Positions 22,976 to 35,621 of a stretch of 64,000 nt of DNA are shown piece after piece. Below the pieces are notes generated by a model. The model had not been told where the DNA came from. It did no database searches and saw only the letters and a list, made by a program, of their open reading frames with translations. The first letter of the stretch is position 1; every line of letters begins with the position of its first letter. A program made the translations under genes and the position numbers. Source of the DNA: Hordeum vulgare subsp. vulgare (taxonomy: Eukaryota > Streptophyta > Magnoliopsida > Poales > Poaceae); assembly GCF_904849725.1 (NCBI RefSeq), contig NC_058518.1, positions 7,770,147 to 7,834,146 of the forward strand, written 5' to 3'.

Positions 22976-23740
22976 TCATACGTCTCCGTCGTATCTACTT
23001 TTCCAAACTCTTTTGCCCTTGTTTTGGACTCTAATTTGCATGATTTGAATGGAACTAACCCGGACTAACGCTATTTTCAGCAGAATTGCCATGGTGTTGT
23101 TTTTGCGCAGAAATAAAAGTTCTCGGAATGACTTGGAAATTTACGAGGATTTTTGTGGAATATATAAAAAATACTGGCGCAAGAATCAACCGGAGAAGTG
23201 GAGCGTGGAGCCCACAAGCCCACCAGGAGCGGGGCCCCCATGGCCGCGCCTAGCAGGCTTGTGGGGCCCACGGAGCTCCGCCGCCTCCAATTCTAGCTCT
23301 ATTTAGTCCCTTTCGTCCGGAAAAAAATCAAGAAGAAGAGTTCATCGCGTTTTATGATACGGAGGCGCCGCCACCTCCTGTTCTTCCTCTGGAGGGCAGA
23401 TCTGGAGTCCGTTCTGGGCTCCGGAGAGGGGAGATCGTCGCCATCGTCATCACCAACCTTCCTTCATCGCCAATTCCATGATGCTCTTCACCGTTCGTGA
23501 GTAATCTCATCGTGGGATTGTTGGACGGTGATGGGTTGGATGAGATCTATCATGTAATCGAGTTAGTTTTGATGGGGATTGATCCCTAGTATCCACTATG
23601 TTCTCAGATTGATGTTGCTACTACTTTTCCATGCTTAATGCTTGTCACTAGAGCCCGAGTGCCATGATTTCAGATCTGAACCTATTATGTTCTCGCCAAT
23701 ATATGTGTGTTCTTGATCCTATCTTGCAAGTTGTAGTCAC
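22976..23740 (+). repeat. Element A 3' LTR, left piece
   Basis: Matches 13236 onward but begins TCATACG (first G mutated to C). It is interrupted after GTCAC at 23740 by element B. The rest of the LTR is at 52597-53188. Confidence 0.93.
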
Positions 23741-23743
23741 TAA

Positions 23744-25265
23744 TGACCCACAAGTATAGGGGATCAATCGTAGTCCTTTCGATAAGTAAGAGTGTCGAAC
23801 CCAATGAGGAGCAGAAGGATCTGACAAGTGGTTTTCAGCAAGGAAATATCTGCAAGCACTGAAATTATCGGTAACAAGTGATTGTATGGTGAGGTGATTC
23901 GTAGCAAGCAACAAGTAACAAAAGTAGCAACGGTGCAGCAAAGTGGCCCAATCCCTTTTGTAGCAAGGGACAAGCCTAGACAAAGTCTTATAGGAGGAAA
24001 AACGCCCCCGAGGACACACGGGAATTTCTATCATGCTAGTTTTCATCATGTTCATATGATTCGCGTTCGTTACTTTGATAGTTTGATATGTGGGTGGACC
24101 GGCGCTTGGGTACTGCCCTTACTTGGACAAGCATCCCACTTATGATTAACCCCTCTCGCAAGCATCCGCAACTACGAAAGAAGAATTAAGACAAAGTCTA
24201 ACCATAGCATTAAACTAGTGGATCCAAATCAGCCCCATATGAAGCAACGCATAAACTAGGGTTTAAGCTTCTGTCACTCTAGCAACCCATCATCTACTTA
24301 CTACTTCCCAATGCCTTCCTATAGGCCCAAATAATGGTGAAGTGTTATGTAGTCGACGTTCACATAACACCACTAGAGGAAAAACAACATACAACTCATC
24401 AAAATATCGAACGAATACCAAATTCACATGACTAGTATTAGCATGACTTATCCCATGTCCTCGGGAACAAGAGTAACTACTCACAAGGCATAATCATATT
24501 CATGACCAGAGAGGTAATGAGTAGCATCAAGGATCTGAACATAAACTCTTCCACCAAATAATCCAACTAGCATCAACTACAAGGAGTAATTAACACTACT
24601 AGCAACTTTACAAGTACCAATCGGAGTCGTGAGACGGAGATTGGTTACAAGTGATGAACTAGGGTTTTGAGATGAGATGGTGCTGATGAAGATGTTGATG
24701 GTGACGAGTCCCCTCCGATGAGAGGAGTGTTGGTGATGACGATGGCGACGATTTCCCTCTCCGGGAGGGAAGTTTTCCCGGCAGGATCGTCCTGCCGGAG
24801 CTCTAGATTGGTTGTGGTCAAGTTCCGCCTCGTGGCGGCGGCGAATCCACGAAAAAGCTCCTCCTTGATTTTTTTCGGACGGAACCCTTCATATAGCAAA
24901 AGATGAGCACTGGAGGGGCAACTGGGGGCCCACAAGCCCTCCAGCCCCGGCCAGGGGGGGTAGGCCGGGCTTGGCAGGCTTGTGGCCTCCAGGTGGCGCC
25001 CCTCTGGTACCTCTTTCGCACAGTATTTTTTATATATTCCCACAAAATTCCACGTTGATTTTCACGGCTTTTGGAGTTGCGCAGAATATGCATCTCAAAC
25101 TTGCTCCTTTTTCAGGCCAGAATTCCAGCTGCCGACATTCTCCCTCTTCATGTAAACCTTGCAAAATAAGAGAGAAAAGGCATAAGTATTGTATCGTGAA
25201 GTGAAATAACAGCCCAAAAAGCAATAAATATCAACATGAAAGCATGATGCAAAATGGACGTATCA
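23744..25265 (-). repeat. Element B 3' LTR
   Basis: On the plus strand it runs from TGACCCACAAGTATAGGGG to AAAATGGACGTATCA. It pairs with the split copy at the other end of the element. Confidence 0.95.
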
Positions 25266-25283
25266 ACTCCCCCAAGCTTAGAC
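25266..25283 (-). other. Polypurine tract of element B
   Basis: On the minus strand, GTCTAAGCTTGGGGGAGT directly precedes the LTR start TGATACGTCC. It is the plus-strand DNA primer for reverse transcription. Confidence 0.85.
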
Positions 25284-26666
25284 CTCGCTTATCCTCAAGC
25301 GAAGGCCTAGCTCAATAAACATGACCACATGTTTAGGGAGAGAGGTGTCAACAAAACAAGATACGAACATGCAGGCATCATGATCAAGATTAGAACAGCA
25401 ATACCAACATATAATCTCTCATGCTAAAGTGACAAATTCTTCACAAAGTAAAGCATGAATCAAGAACCTTACCGAGAATCAACAACCGATAGCCTTTAGT
25501 CACTGAAGCAATTGCAATTTATCACAACATCAGAAAGAGTCAAATAAGAGCTTGTAAAGCAAATCCACATACTCAATCATCTTTTCGTTCTCTATAATTG
25601 CTACTACTCACGTGGTACTCATGAGATCAAAGTTTCAGCTGGACACAGAGAAAGATAGGGGCTTATAGTTTTGCCTCCTAACTGCTTACCTCAAGGGTAA
25701 TGTCAACAATAATAATTCATGAATACTTACCTCCAAGTTGACATAGAATATAGATCTTTCCCTAGCATGTGACGTTAGCCAAGATAATGGCGAAACAAGG
25801 AATTGGTGAAGATCACCATGACTCCTTCAAGGGCAAAAAGTAAAGGTACAAGATATGCCCTTCGTAGAGGGAAGCAGAGGTTGTCATGCGCTTTTGAGGT
25901 TTGGATGCGTGTCCTCTTAGTGCGGAGTAACGTCACTTTATATTGCCTCCTGTGATAAAGAACTTTATTATGCAGTCTGTCGCTTTTATGTCTTCCTCAT
26001 CACAGGTTCGTACAAAGCTTATTTTCCACACACTAATAGATCATACATATTAGGGAGCAATTTTTATTGCTTGCACCGATGACAACTTACTTGAGGGATC
26101 TTATTCAATCCACAGGTAGGTATGGTGGACTCTCACGGCAAAACTAGGTTGAAGGTTTATGGATGCACAAGTAGTGTCTCTACTTGGTGCCGGAGTTTTG
26201 GCTAATATGAGGTGGAAGCAATCGTCACATGCTAAGGGATCTCTAGTCATATAACATTGTTCGGAGCCAAGTAAACACAATTCATTATGTTGTATTCCTT
26301 GTACAACATCTACTTCTAGGCATGTAATAGTTTAGTGAGTGTTCACAACCATAGATGGTGTCAAGGATGATATATTTATATGTGAACCTCTTCTTCTTTA
26401 TCACTTCCTATTAATTGCAACAATGACCAAGGTCTACGTTTATCTACCCTCAACAAGTTTCAATCATCATCCTTTTTATATGTGAAGCCATCACTTCCCA
26501 TAAGATCACTATATGATCTTTCATGCTTTTGTTCTTTCTCGATCTTTTGATCATGGCAAGAGGCAAAGCCCTTCAACTAACATACTCTTTATTATATGGC
26601 TCACGAGCTCGAATACATCGGGGGTGACACAAAGCAAAACTCAAGACTAAAACACTAAGACTTTTA
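25284..26666 (-). other. Element B 3' non-coding region, left part
   Basis: No gene is visible on either strand. It continues at 38915 after element C. Confidence 0.7.
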
Positions 26667-27148
26667 TGTTGGAAATATGCCCTAGAGGCAATAATAAAAT
26701 GGTTATTATCATATTTCCTTGTTCATGATAATCGTCTATTGTTCATGCTATAATTGTATTAATAGGAAACAGTAATACATGTGTGAATAAATAGATCACA
26801 ATGTGTCCCTAGCAAGCCTCTAGTTGGCTAGCTCGTTAGTCAATAGATGATCATGGTTTCCTGGTCATGGGCATTAGATTTCATTGATAACGGGATCACA
26901 TCATTGGGAGAATGATGTGATGGACAAGACCCAATCCTAAGCATAGCACTTGATCGTATTGTTCGTATGCTAAAGCTTTTCTAATGTCAAGTGTATTTTC
27001 CTTCGACCGTGAGATTGTGCAACTCCCGGATACCGTAGGAGTGCTTTGGGTGTATCAAACGTCACAACGTAACTGGGTGACTATAAAGGTGCACTACGGG
27101 TACCTCTGAAAGTGTTTGTTGGGTTGGTACGAATCGAGATCGGGATTT
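26667..27148 (+). repeat. Element C 5' LTR, first piece
   Basis: Starts TGTTGGAAATATGCCCTAG and breaks after GATTT at 27148, where a reverse solo LTR is inserted. It resumes at 28963. Confidence 0.95.
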
Positions 27149-28957
27149 TGTTGAGGAACGTCGCATGGGAAACAAAAAATTTCCTACGCGCACGAAGACC
27201 TATCATGGTGATGTCCATCTACGAGAGGGGATGAGTGATCTACGTACCCTTGTAGATCGTACAGCAGAAGCGTTAGTGAACGCGGTTGATGTAGTGGAAC
27301 GTCCTCACGTCCCTCGATCCGCCCCGCGAACAATCCCGCGATCAGTCCCACGATCTAGTACCGAACGGACGGCACCTCCGCGTTCAGCACACGTACAGCT
27401 CGACGATGATCTCGGCCTTCTTGATCCAGCAAGAGAGACGGAGAGGTAGAAGAGTTCTCCGGCAGCGTGACGGCGCTCCGGAGGTTGGTGATGACCTTGT
27501 CTCAGCAGGGCTCCGCCCGAGCTCTACAGAAACGCGATCTAGAGGAAAAACCGTGGAGGTATGTGGTCGGGCTGCCGTGGAAAAGTTGTCTCAAATCAGC
27601 CCTAAAACCTCCGTATATATAGGTGGGAGGGAGGGGAGGAGGCAGCCTCAAAACCTAAAGGTTTGGCCGAAATTGGAGGTGGAGGAGTCCTACTCCAATC
27701 CTACTTGGAGTAGGATTCCACCTTCCCACTTGGAAACTCTTTCCACCTTGTGTTTTTCCTTCTCAAACCTTATGGGCCTTAGTGGGAACTTATTCCAGCC
27801 CACTAGGGGCTGGTTTATCTCTTCCCATAGCCCATGAGACCCCTTGGGGCGTGACACCCCTCCCGATGGTCCCCGGCACCCCTCCCGGCACTCCCGGTAC
27901 ACTACCGATGAGCCCGAAACTTTTCCGGTAATGCACGAAAACCTTCCGGTAACCAAATGAGGTCATCCTATATATCAATCTTCGTTTCCGGACCATTCCG
28001 GAAACCCTCGTGACGTCCGTAATCTCATCCGGGACTCCGAACAACATTCGGTAACCAACCATATAACTCAAATACGCATAAAACAACGTCGAACCTTAAG
28101 TGTGCAGACCCTGCGGGTTCGAGAACTATGTAGACATGACCCAAGAGACTCCTCGGTCAATATCCAATAGCGGGACCTGGATGCCCATATTGGATCCTAC
28201 ATATTCTACGAAGATCTTATCGTTTGAACCTCAGTGCCAAGGATTCATATAATCCCGTATGTCATTCCCTTTGTCCTTCGGTATGTTACTTGCCCGAGAT
28301 TCGATCGTTAGTATCCGCATACCTATTTCAATCTCATTTACCGGCAAGTCTCTTTACTCGTTCCGTAATACAAGATCCCGCAACTTACATTAAGTTACAT
28401 TGCTTGCAAGGCTTGTGTGTGATGTTGTATTACCGAGTGGGCCCCGAGATACCTCTCCGTCACACGGAGTGACAAATCCCAGTCTCGATCTATACTAACT
28501 CAACGAACACCTTCGGAGATACCTGTAGAGCATCTTTATAGTCACCCAGTTACGTTGCAACGTTTGATACACACAAAGCATTCCTTCGGTGTCCGTGAGT
28601 TATATGATCTCATGGTCATAGGAACAAATACTTGACACGCAGAAAACAGTAGCAACAAAATGACACGATCAACATGCTACGTCTATTAGTTTGGGTCTAG
28701 TCCATCACATGATTCTCCTAATGATGTGATCCCGTTATCAAGTGACAACACTTGACTATGGCCAGGAAACCTTGACCATCTTTGATCAACGAGCTAGTCA
28801 ACTAGAGGCTTACTAGGGACAGTGTTTTGTCTATGTATCCACACAAGTATTGTGTTTCCAATCAATACAATTATAGCATGGATAATAAACGATTATCATG
28901 AACTAATAAATATAATAATAACTAATTTATTATTGCCTCTAGGGCATATTTCCAACA
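27149..28957 (-). mobile_element. BARE-type solo LTR, reverse, inside element C 5' LTR
   Basis: 1809 bp on the plus strand, from TGTTGAGGAACGTCGC to GGCATATTTCCAACA. GATTT is duplicated at 27144-27148 and 28958-28962. There is no internal domain. It is the innermost layer of the stack CACTA, A, B, C, solo LTR. Confidence 0.95.
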
Positions 28958-28962
28958 GATTT

Positions 28963-30256
28963 GTCACTCCGCATGACGGAGAGGTATCTCTGGGCCCACT
29001 CGGTAGAACATCATCATGAGCTCAATGTGACTAAGGAGTTAGTCACACGATGACGTGCTACGGAACGAGTAAAGAGACTTACCGATAACGAGATTGAACA
29101 AGGTATAGGTATACCACCGATCGAATCTCGGGCAAGTTCTATACCGACACACAAAGGGAATTATATACGGGATTGATTGAATCGTTGACATCGTGGTTCA
29201 TCCGATGAGATCATCGTGGAGCAAGTGGGAGCCACCATGGGTATCCAGACCCCGCTGATGGTTATTGGCCGGAGAGGTGTCTCGGTCATGTCTGCCTGTC
29301 TCCCGAACCCGTAGGGTCTACACACTTAAGGTTCGATGACGCTAGGGTTATAGGGAATTGTTATACGAGGTTACCGAAAGTTGTTCAGAGTCCCGGATGA
29401 GATCCCGGACGTCACGAGGAGCTCCGGAATGGTACGTAGGTAAAGATTGATATATAGGATGGATGGTTTTGGACACCGGAAATGTTTCGGGCGTCACCGG
29501 TAATGTACCGGGACCACCGGGACCACCGGAAATGGTCCTGGGGTCCACCGGGAGGGGCCACCAGCCCCAAGAGGTAGCATGGGCCAAAAGAGGGAGGGCA
29601 ACCAGCCCAAAGTGGGCTGGTGCGCCTCCCACAAGGAGGTCCAAGGTGCGGGAGGTGGAGAGGGGGGGACCCTAGGCGCTGGTGGGCCTAAGGCCCACCT
29701 AGGGGTGCGCCACCCCCTCCCCCTGCCCTGGCCGCCGCACCTCCCATCTGGGGGGGCTACCGCACCACCTAGGGTGGGAAACCTAGGGGTGGCACCCTCT
29801 CCCCTCCTCCTATATATAGTGGGGGTTTTGTGGCTGTTTTACACACAGTTTTCCATCTCCCTCGACGCAGCCCTGCCCCCCTTCTTCCTCCTCTCCCACG
29901 GTGCTTGGCGAAGCCCTGCCGGGAGACCTCGTCTCTCCATTGACACCACGCCATCGTGCTACCGGAGATCTTCCCCAACCTCTCCCTCCTCCTTGCTGGA
30001 TCAAGGTGCGGGAGACGTCACCGGGCTGCACGTGTGTTGAACGCGGAGGTGCCGTGGTTCGGCACTAGATCGGAATCACATCGCAATCTGAATTGCCGCG
30101 AGTACGACTCAATCAACCGCGTTCTAGCAACGCTTCCGCTTAGCGATATTCAAAGGTATGAAGATGCACTCACCCCTCTCTCGTTGCTGATCTCTCCATA
30201 GGAAGATCTGAATATGCGTAGGAAATTTTTTGAATTAATGCTACATTACCCTAACA
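28963..30256 (+). repeat. Element C 5' LTR, second piece
   Basis: Continues the interrupted LTR and ends ATTACCCTAACA. The two pieces together are 1776 bp, close to the 1760 bp of the 3' LTR. Confidence 0.93.
29811..29818 (+). promoter_or_regulatory. TATA box of the BARE/Angela LTR promoter
   Basis: CTCCTCCTATATATAGT is present here and at 38481-38490 in the 3' LTR. The two solo BARE-type LTRs have similar boxes at about 16970 and, reversed, 27614. The conserved position supports a core promoter. Confidence 0.6.
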
Positions 30257-30257
30257 G

Positions 30258-30270
30258 TGGCATCCGAGCC
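30258..30270 (+). other. Primer-binding site of element C (initiator tRNA-Met type)
   Basis: TGGCATCCGAGCC lies one base after the LTR. It is the copia-type site TGGTATCAGAGCC with two changes. Confidence 0.8.
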
Positions 30271-30942
30271 AGTTTTTCTATGCGTAGATTCTATGCACGA
30301 GTAGAACACAAAAGGTTGTGGGCGATGATTTGTCAATTGCTTGCCGCTACTAGTCTTATTATTTTCCGGCGGCATTGTGGGATGAAGCGGTCCGGACCGA
30401 CATTACACGTATGCTTACGTGAGACTGGTTCCACTGACAGACATGCACACCGTGCATAAAGGTGGCTAGCGGGTGTCTGTCTCTCCCACTCTAGTCGGAT
30501 TGGATTTGATGAAAAGGGTCCTTATGAAGGGTAAATAGCTTTGACATATCATCGTTGTGGATGTCACGTAGGTAAGAAAGCGTTCTTGCTAGAAACCCAA
30601 ATCAGCCACGTAAAACTTGCAACAACAATTAGAGGACGTCTAACTTGTTTTTGCAGGGTTTGACATGTGATGTGATATGGCCAAAGTTGTGATGTTGCAT
30701 GTATGATGTATGAGATGATCATGTTATTGTAATAGGTTTCACGACTTGCATGTCGATGAGTATGACAACCGGCAGGAGCCATAGGAGTTGTCTTAATTTA
30801 TTGTATGAGATGCAACGCCATGTGCTTACTACTTTTACTTCATTGCTAACAGTTAGCTATAGTAGTAGTGATAGTAGTAGTTGGCGTGACGACTTCACGG
30901 AGACACGATGATGGAGATCATGGTGTCACGCCGGTGACAATG
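30271..30942 (+). other. Element C untranslated leader, first part
   Basis: Non-coding leader between primer site and gag, interrupted at 30947 by solo LTR D and resuming at 32572-33136. Confidence 0.7.
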
Positions 30943-30947
30943 ATGAT

Positions 30948-32566
30948 TGATGTTTGCTGTGTATCCCTTGCAACGGCGCCAGAAATAGTTGTGTCGACGG
31001 CACGAGGAATCCTTCAGCTACGGCTACGCCTTAAGGGACTTCCTAGGCAAGTATGCAAAGGATTTCCCCCGTGGCCTTGGAGCCTTGCGTTGGTGTTCCC
31101 TCGAAGCGGAAAGGGTGATGTAGCACAGCGACGGTAAGTATTTCCCTCAGTTTGAGAACCAAGGTATCAATCCGACGGAAGAGTATCTCAAGATCGTGCA
31201 CAAACATAAAAGCTTGCACCCAACGCTATGAAGGGGTTGTCAATCCCTTATAGATTGTTTGCCAAGTGAGAACTGAAAGCAACAAAGTAACAAAGCAAAG
31301 TAAAAGCGGAGATGTAAACGATGGATGTGAATAGACCCGGGGGCCGTAGTGTTTATTAGTGGCTTCTCTCATGAAAGCAAGTAGACGGTGGGTGAACAAA
31401 TTACTCTCGAGCAATTGATAGAACTGTGCAGAGTCGTGACGATATCTATGTAATGATTATTTCTATAGGCATCATGTCCGAAACAAGTAGACCGATACTT
31501 TCTGCATCTACTACTATTACTCCACACGTCGACCGCTATCCAGCATGCATCTAGTGTATTAAGTCCATAAGAACAGAGTAACGCCTTAAGCAAGATGACA
31601 TGATGTAGAGGGATAATCTCAAACCAATGATAAAACCCCCATCTTTTTACCCTTGATGGCAACTGCTTGATGTGTGCCTTGCTGCCCCTACTGTCACTGG
31701 GAAAGGTCACCACATGGCAGAACCCAAAACCAAGCACTTCTCCCATTGCAAGAATCATAGATCTAGTTGGCCAAACAAAACCCAAGACTCGGAGAGACTT
31801 ACAAGGATATCAAATCATGCATATAAGAAATCAGCAAAGACTCCAATATATATCATAGATAATCTGATCACAAATCCACAATTCATCGGATCTCGACAAA
31901 CACACCGCCAAAGAAGATTATATCGGATAGATCTCCATGAAGATCATGGAGAACTTTGTATTGAAGATCCAAGAGAGAGAAGAAGCCATCTAGCTACTAA
32001 CTACGGACCCGTAGGTGTGAAGTGAACTACTCACGAGTCATTGGAGGGGCGATGAAGATGATGAAGAAGCCCTCCAACTCCAAAGTCCCCTCCGGCAGGG
32101 TTCCGGGAAGGGTCTCCAGATGAGATCTCACGGAAACGGAAGCTTGCGGCGGCGGAAAAGTATTTTCGAGGCTCCCCTGATTTTTTGCGTAATATTTGGA
32201 AATTTATAGGCCAAAGACCTAGGTCAGGGGGCGGCCAGGGAGGCCACAAGCCTGCCCACCGCCGCCTCCCCCCTGGTGGCGGAGTGGGGGCTTGTGGGCT
32301 CCCTGGAGCCCACCTGGCTTGGCCCAAAAGCCCCCTGGACTTCTTCCGTTCGGGAAAAATCATTTCGGGGTTTTTATTCCGTTTGGACTCCGTTCCAAAA
32401 TCAGATCTGAAAAGAGTCAAAAACACGGAAAAAAACAGGAACTGGCACTTGGCATTGAATTAATAAGTTAGTCCAAAAAAGATACAAAAGGTACATAAAA
32501 CATACAAAGAAGGCAAGATAACAGCGTGAAAACATCAAAAATTATAGATACGTTTGAGACGTATCA
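30948..32566 (-). mobile_element. Solo LTR D: gypsy, same family as element E
   Basis: 1619 bp on the plus strand, from TGATGTTTGCTGTGTATCCC to TTTGAGACGTATCA. ATGAT is duplicated at 30943-30947 and 32567-32571. Length and sequence match the element E LTRs. Just inside its 3' end it carries a primer-site-like CCCTTGCAACGGCGCCA (30965-30981). Without the flanking duplication this would be mistaken for an element with an adjacent primer site. Confidence 0.93.
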
Positions 32567-32571
32567 ATGAT

Positions 32572-33136
32572 CATGCGATGCCTGAAGATGGAGATCGAAA
32601 GAGCAAAGATGATAATGGCCATATCATGTCACTATGTGATTGCATTGTGATGTTTATCATGTTTTTCATCTTATTGCTTAGAACGACGGTAGCATAATAA
32701 GATGATCCCTCTTAAAATTTCGACAACGAAATCCCCTAAGTGTGCACCATTGCGAAGGATCGTTGTCTCGAAGCACCACGTGATGATCGGGTATGATAGA
32801 TTCTAACGTTCGCATACAACGGGTGTAAGCCAGATTTACACACGCAAAACACCTAGGTTGACTCGACGAGCTTAGCATGTACAGACATGACCTCGAATAC
32901 AAGAGACCGAAAGGTCGAACATGAGTCGTATGGTTGAATACGATCAGCATGAAGTTGCTCACCATGGTGACTAGTCCGTCTCACGTGATGATCGGACACG
33001 GGTTAGTCAACATGGATCATGTATCACTTAGATGAGTAGAGGGATGTCGATTTAAGTGGGAGTTCATACTTAATTTGATTAAATGAACTTAATTGTCATG
33101 AACTTAGTCTAAAAGTTGTCTTTATAAATATTGTAG
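32572..33136 (+). other. Element C untranslated leader, second part
   Basis: Leader resumes after solo LTR D and runs to the gag ATG. No gene is seen. Confidence 0.7.
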
Positions 33137-34200
33137 ATGGCCAACGTCAACCTCAATTTCAACGCATTCCTAGGAAAAACAAGCTGAAAGATGATGGTAG
33201 CAACTATGCGAACTGGGTTCGCAACTTGAAGCTCATCCTTGAAGCAGCTAAAAAGGCTTATGTCCTTGATGCGCCGCTAGGTGACCCTCCCGCTCCCGCA
33301 GCAGCCCAGGACATTCTGAACGTGTGGCAAACGCGGAGTGATGACTACTCCCTGGTTAGGGGTGGCATGTTATACATTTTGGAAACGGGGCTCCAAAGGC
33401 GTTTTGAGCAACACGGTCCATATGAGATGTTCCAAGAGCTGAAACTAGTTTTTCAAGCTCATGCCCGTGTCGAGAGATATGAAGTCTCCGACAAGTTCTT
33501 TAGTTGTAAGATGGAGGAGAACAGTTCTGTTAGTGAGCACATACTCAAAATGTTTGGGTTACACGGTCGTCTGACTTCACTTGGAGTCGAACTTCTGGAT
33601 GATGCTATAATTGACAGAATCCTCCAGTCTCTCCCACCAAGCTACAAAGATTTTGTGTTGAACTACAACATGCAAGGGATTGAGAAGACCATTCCCGAGT
33701 TGTACTCGATGCTCAAGTCTGCAGAAGTAGAAATCAAGAAAGAGCATCAAGTGTTGATGGTCAACAAGACCACTAGTTTCAAGAAGGGCAAGGGTAAAAA
33801 GAACTTCAAGAAAGACGGCAAAGCCGTTGCCGCGCCCGGTAAACCAGATGCCGGGAAGAAGAAAAAGAATGGACCCAAGCCTAAGACTGAGTGCTTCTAT
33901 TGCAAGGGAAAAGGTCACTGGAAGCGGAACTGCCCCAAATACTTAGCGGACAAGAAGGCCGGCAACGTTAAAGGTGTATGTGATATACATGTTATTTATG
34001 TGTACCTTACCAGCGCTCGTAGTAGCTCCTGGGTATTTGATACCGGTGTTGTTGGTCACATTTGCAACTCAAAGCAGGAACTGCGGAATAAGCGGAGACT
34101 GGCCAAGGACGAGGTGACGATGCGTGTCGGGAATGGCTGCAAGGTCGATGTGATCGCCGTCGGCAGCTACCTCTACATCTACTGTCGGGATGAGATTTAA
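33137..34200 (+). pseudogene. Element C gag and protease
   Basis: The start is MANVNLNFNAFLG at 33137, with a frameshift at about 33175. From there gag runs open: LKLILEAAKKAYVLDAPLGD, then the copia gag core HILKMFGLHGRL. The zinc knuckle CFYCKGKGHWKRNC is at 33892-33933. The copia protease motif DTG follows at 34039-34047 within WVFDTGVVGHIC, where an extra residue disrupts the usual DTG(A/S)xHIC spacing. The frame is lost at TAA 34198. Gag packages the RNA and protease matures the polyprotein. Confidence 0.9.
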
Positions 34201-34229
34201 ACCTTAATAATTGTTATTTAGTACCAGCT

Positions 34230-35621
34230 TTGAGCATGAATATTGTATCAGGGTCTTGCTTAATGCGAGACGGCTACTCATTTAAGTCAGAGAATAATGA
34301 TTGTTCTATTTATATGAGTGATAGGTTTTATGGTCATGCTCCGCTGGTGAATGGTTTATTCTTGATGAATCTCGATCGAGATGTTACACATATTAATAGT
34401 GTGAATACCAAAAGATGTAAAGTTGACAATGATAGTCCCACATACTTGTGGCACTGCCGCCTTGGTCATATCGGTGTTAAGCGCATGAAGAAGCTCCATA
34501 CTGATGGACTATTAGAGTCTCTTGACTTTGAATCATTTGACACATGCGAACCGTGCCTCATGGGCAAGATGACTAAGACTCCATTCTCAGGAATAATGGA
34601 AAGAGCGACCGACTTATTGGAAATAATACATACTGATGTGTGTGGTCCAATGAACGTTGAAGCTCGCGCTGGCTATCGTTATGTTCTCACTCTCACCGAT
34701 GATTTGAGTAGGTATGGGTATATCTACTTAATGAAGCACAAATGTGAGACGTTTGAAAAGTTCAAGGAATTTCAGAGTGAGGTCGAGAATCAACGTGACA
34801 GAAAAATTAAGTGTCTACGATCTGATCGTGGAGGAGAATATTTGAGTCACGAGTTTGGCACACACCTAAGGAAGTGTGGAATCGTTTCACAACTGACGCC
34901 GCCTGGCACACCGCAATGCAACGGAGTGTCTGAACGTCGTAATCGCACTTTATTAGATATGGTACGATCTAGGATGTCTCTTACCGACTTACCGCTGTCA
35001 TTTTGGGGATACGCATTAGAAACTGCAGCATTCACTTTAAGTAGGACACCGTGTAAATCCGTTGAGACGACACCGTATGAACTATGGTTTGGCAAGAAAC
35101 CTAAGTTGTCGTTTCTTAAAGTTTGGGGCTGTGATGCTTATGTGAAGAAACTTCAACCAGAAAAGCTCGAACCCAAAGCGGAGAAATGCGTATTCATAGG
35201 ATACCCTAAGGGAACTATTGGGTATACCTTCTATCTTAGATCCGAAGGTAAAACCTTTGTTGCCAAGAACGGATCCTTTCTAGAGAAAGAGTTTCTCTCA
35301 AAAGAAGTAAGTGGTAGGAAAGTAGAACTTGATGAGGTAATTACACCCCCTCTCGAACAGGAAAGTAGCGCAGCGCGGGAAATTGTTCCTGTGGCGCCTG
35401 CACCAACTGAAGAGGAAGTTAATGATAACGATCATGAAGCTTCGGATCAAGTTACTACTGAACCGCGAAGGTCCACAAGGGCACGCTCCGAACCAGAGTG
35501 GTACGACAACCCTGTGATGGAAATCATGTTGTTAGACAACGGTGAACCTTCGAACTATGAAGAAGCAATGGCAAGCCCGGATTCCAACAAATGGCTTGAA
35601 GCTATGAAATCCGAGATATGA
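34230..35621 (+). pseudogene. Element C integrase region
   Basis: The frame holds the pre-integrase zinc motif (HCRLGHIGVKRM...CEPC). It then has the DDE catalytic core, with HTDVCGPM and SDRGGEYLS for the two aspartates and NGVSERRNR for the glutamate. The copia C-terminal region GCDAYVKKLQPEKLEPKAEK follows. It ends at TGA 35619-35621, where arginine (CGA) is expected. Integrase inserts the cDNA into the genome. The catalytic residues are intact but the polyprotein is broken on both sides. Confidence 0.9.

Noticed and set aside
32031..32463. Overlapping proline/glycine-rich ORFs on both strands
   Set aside because: They fall in the GC-rich promoter-proximal part of solo LTR D and recur as shadows in each copy of the LTR.
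30948..32566. Truncated gypsy element with 5' LTR plus primer site
   Set aside because: The primer-site-like sequence lies inside the region bounded by perfect ATGAT duplications, so this is a complete solo LTR.
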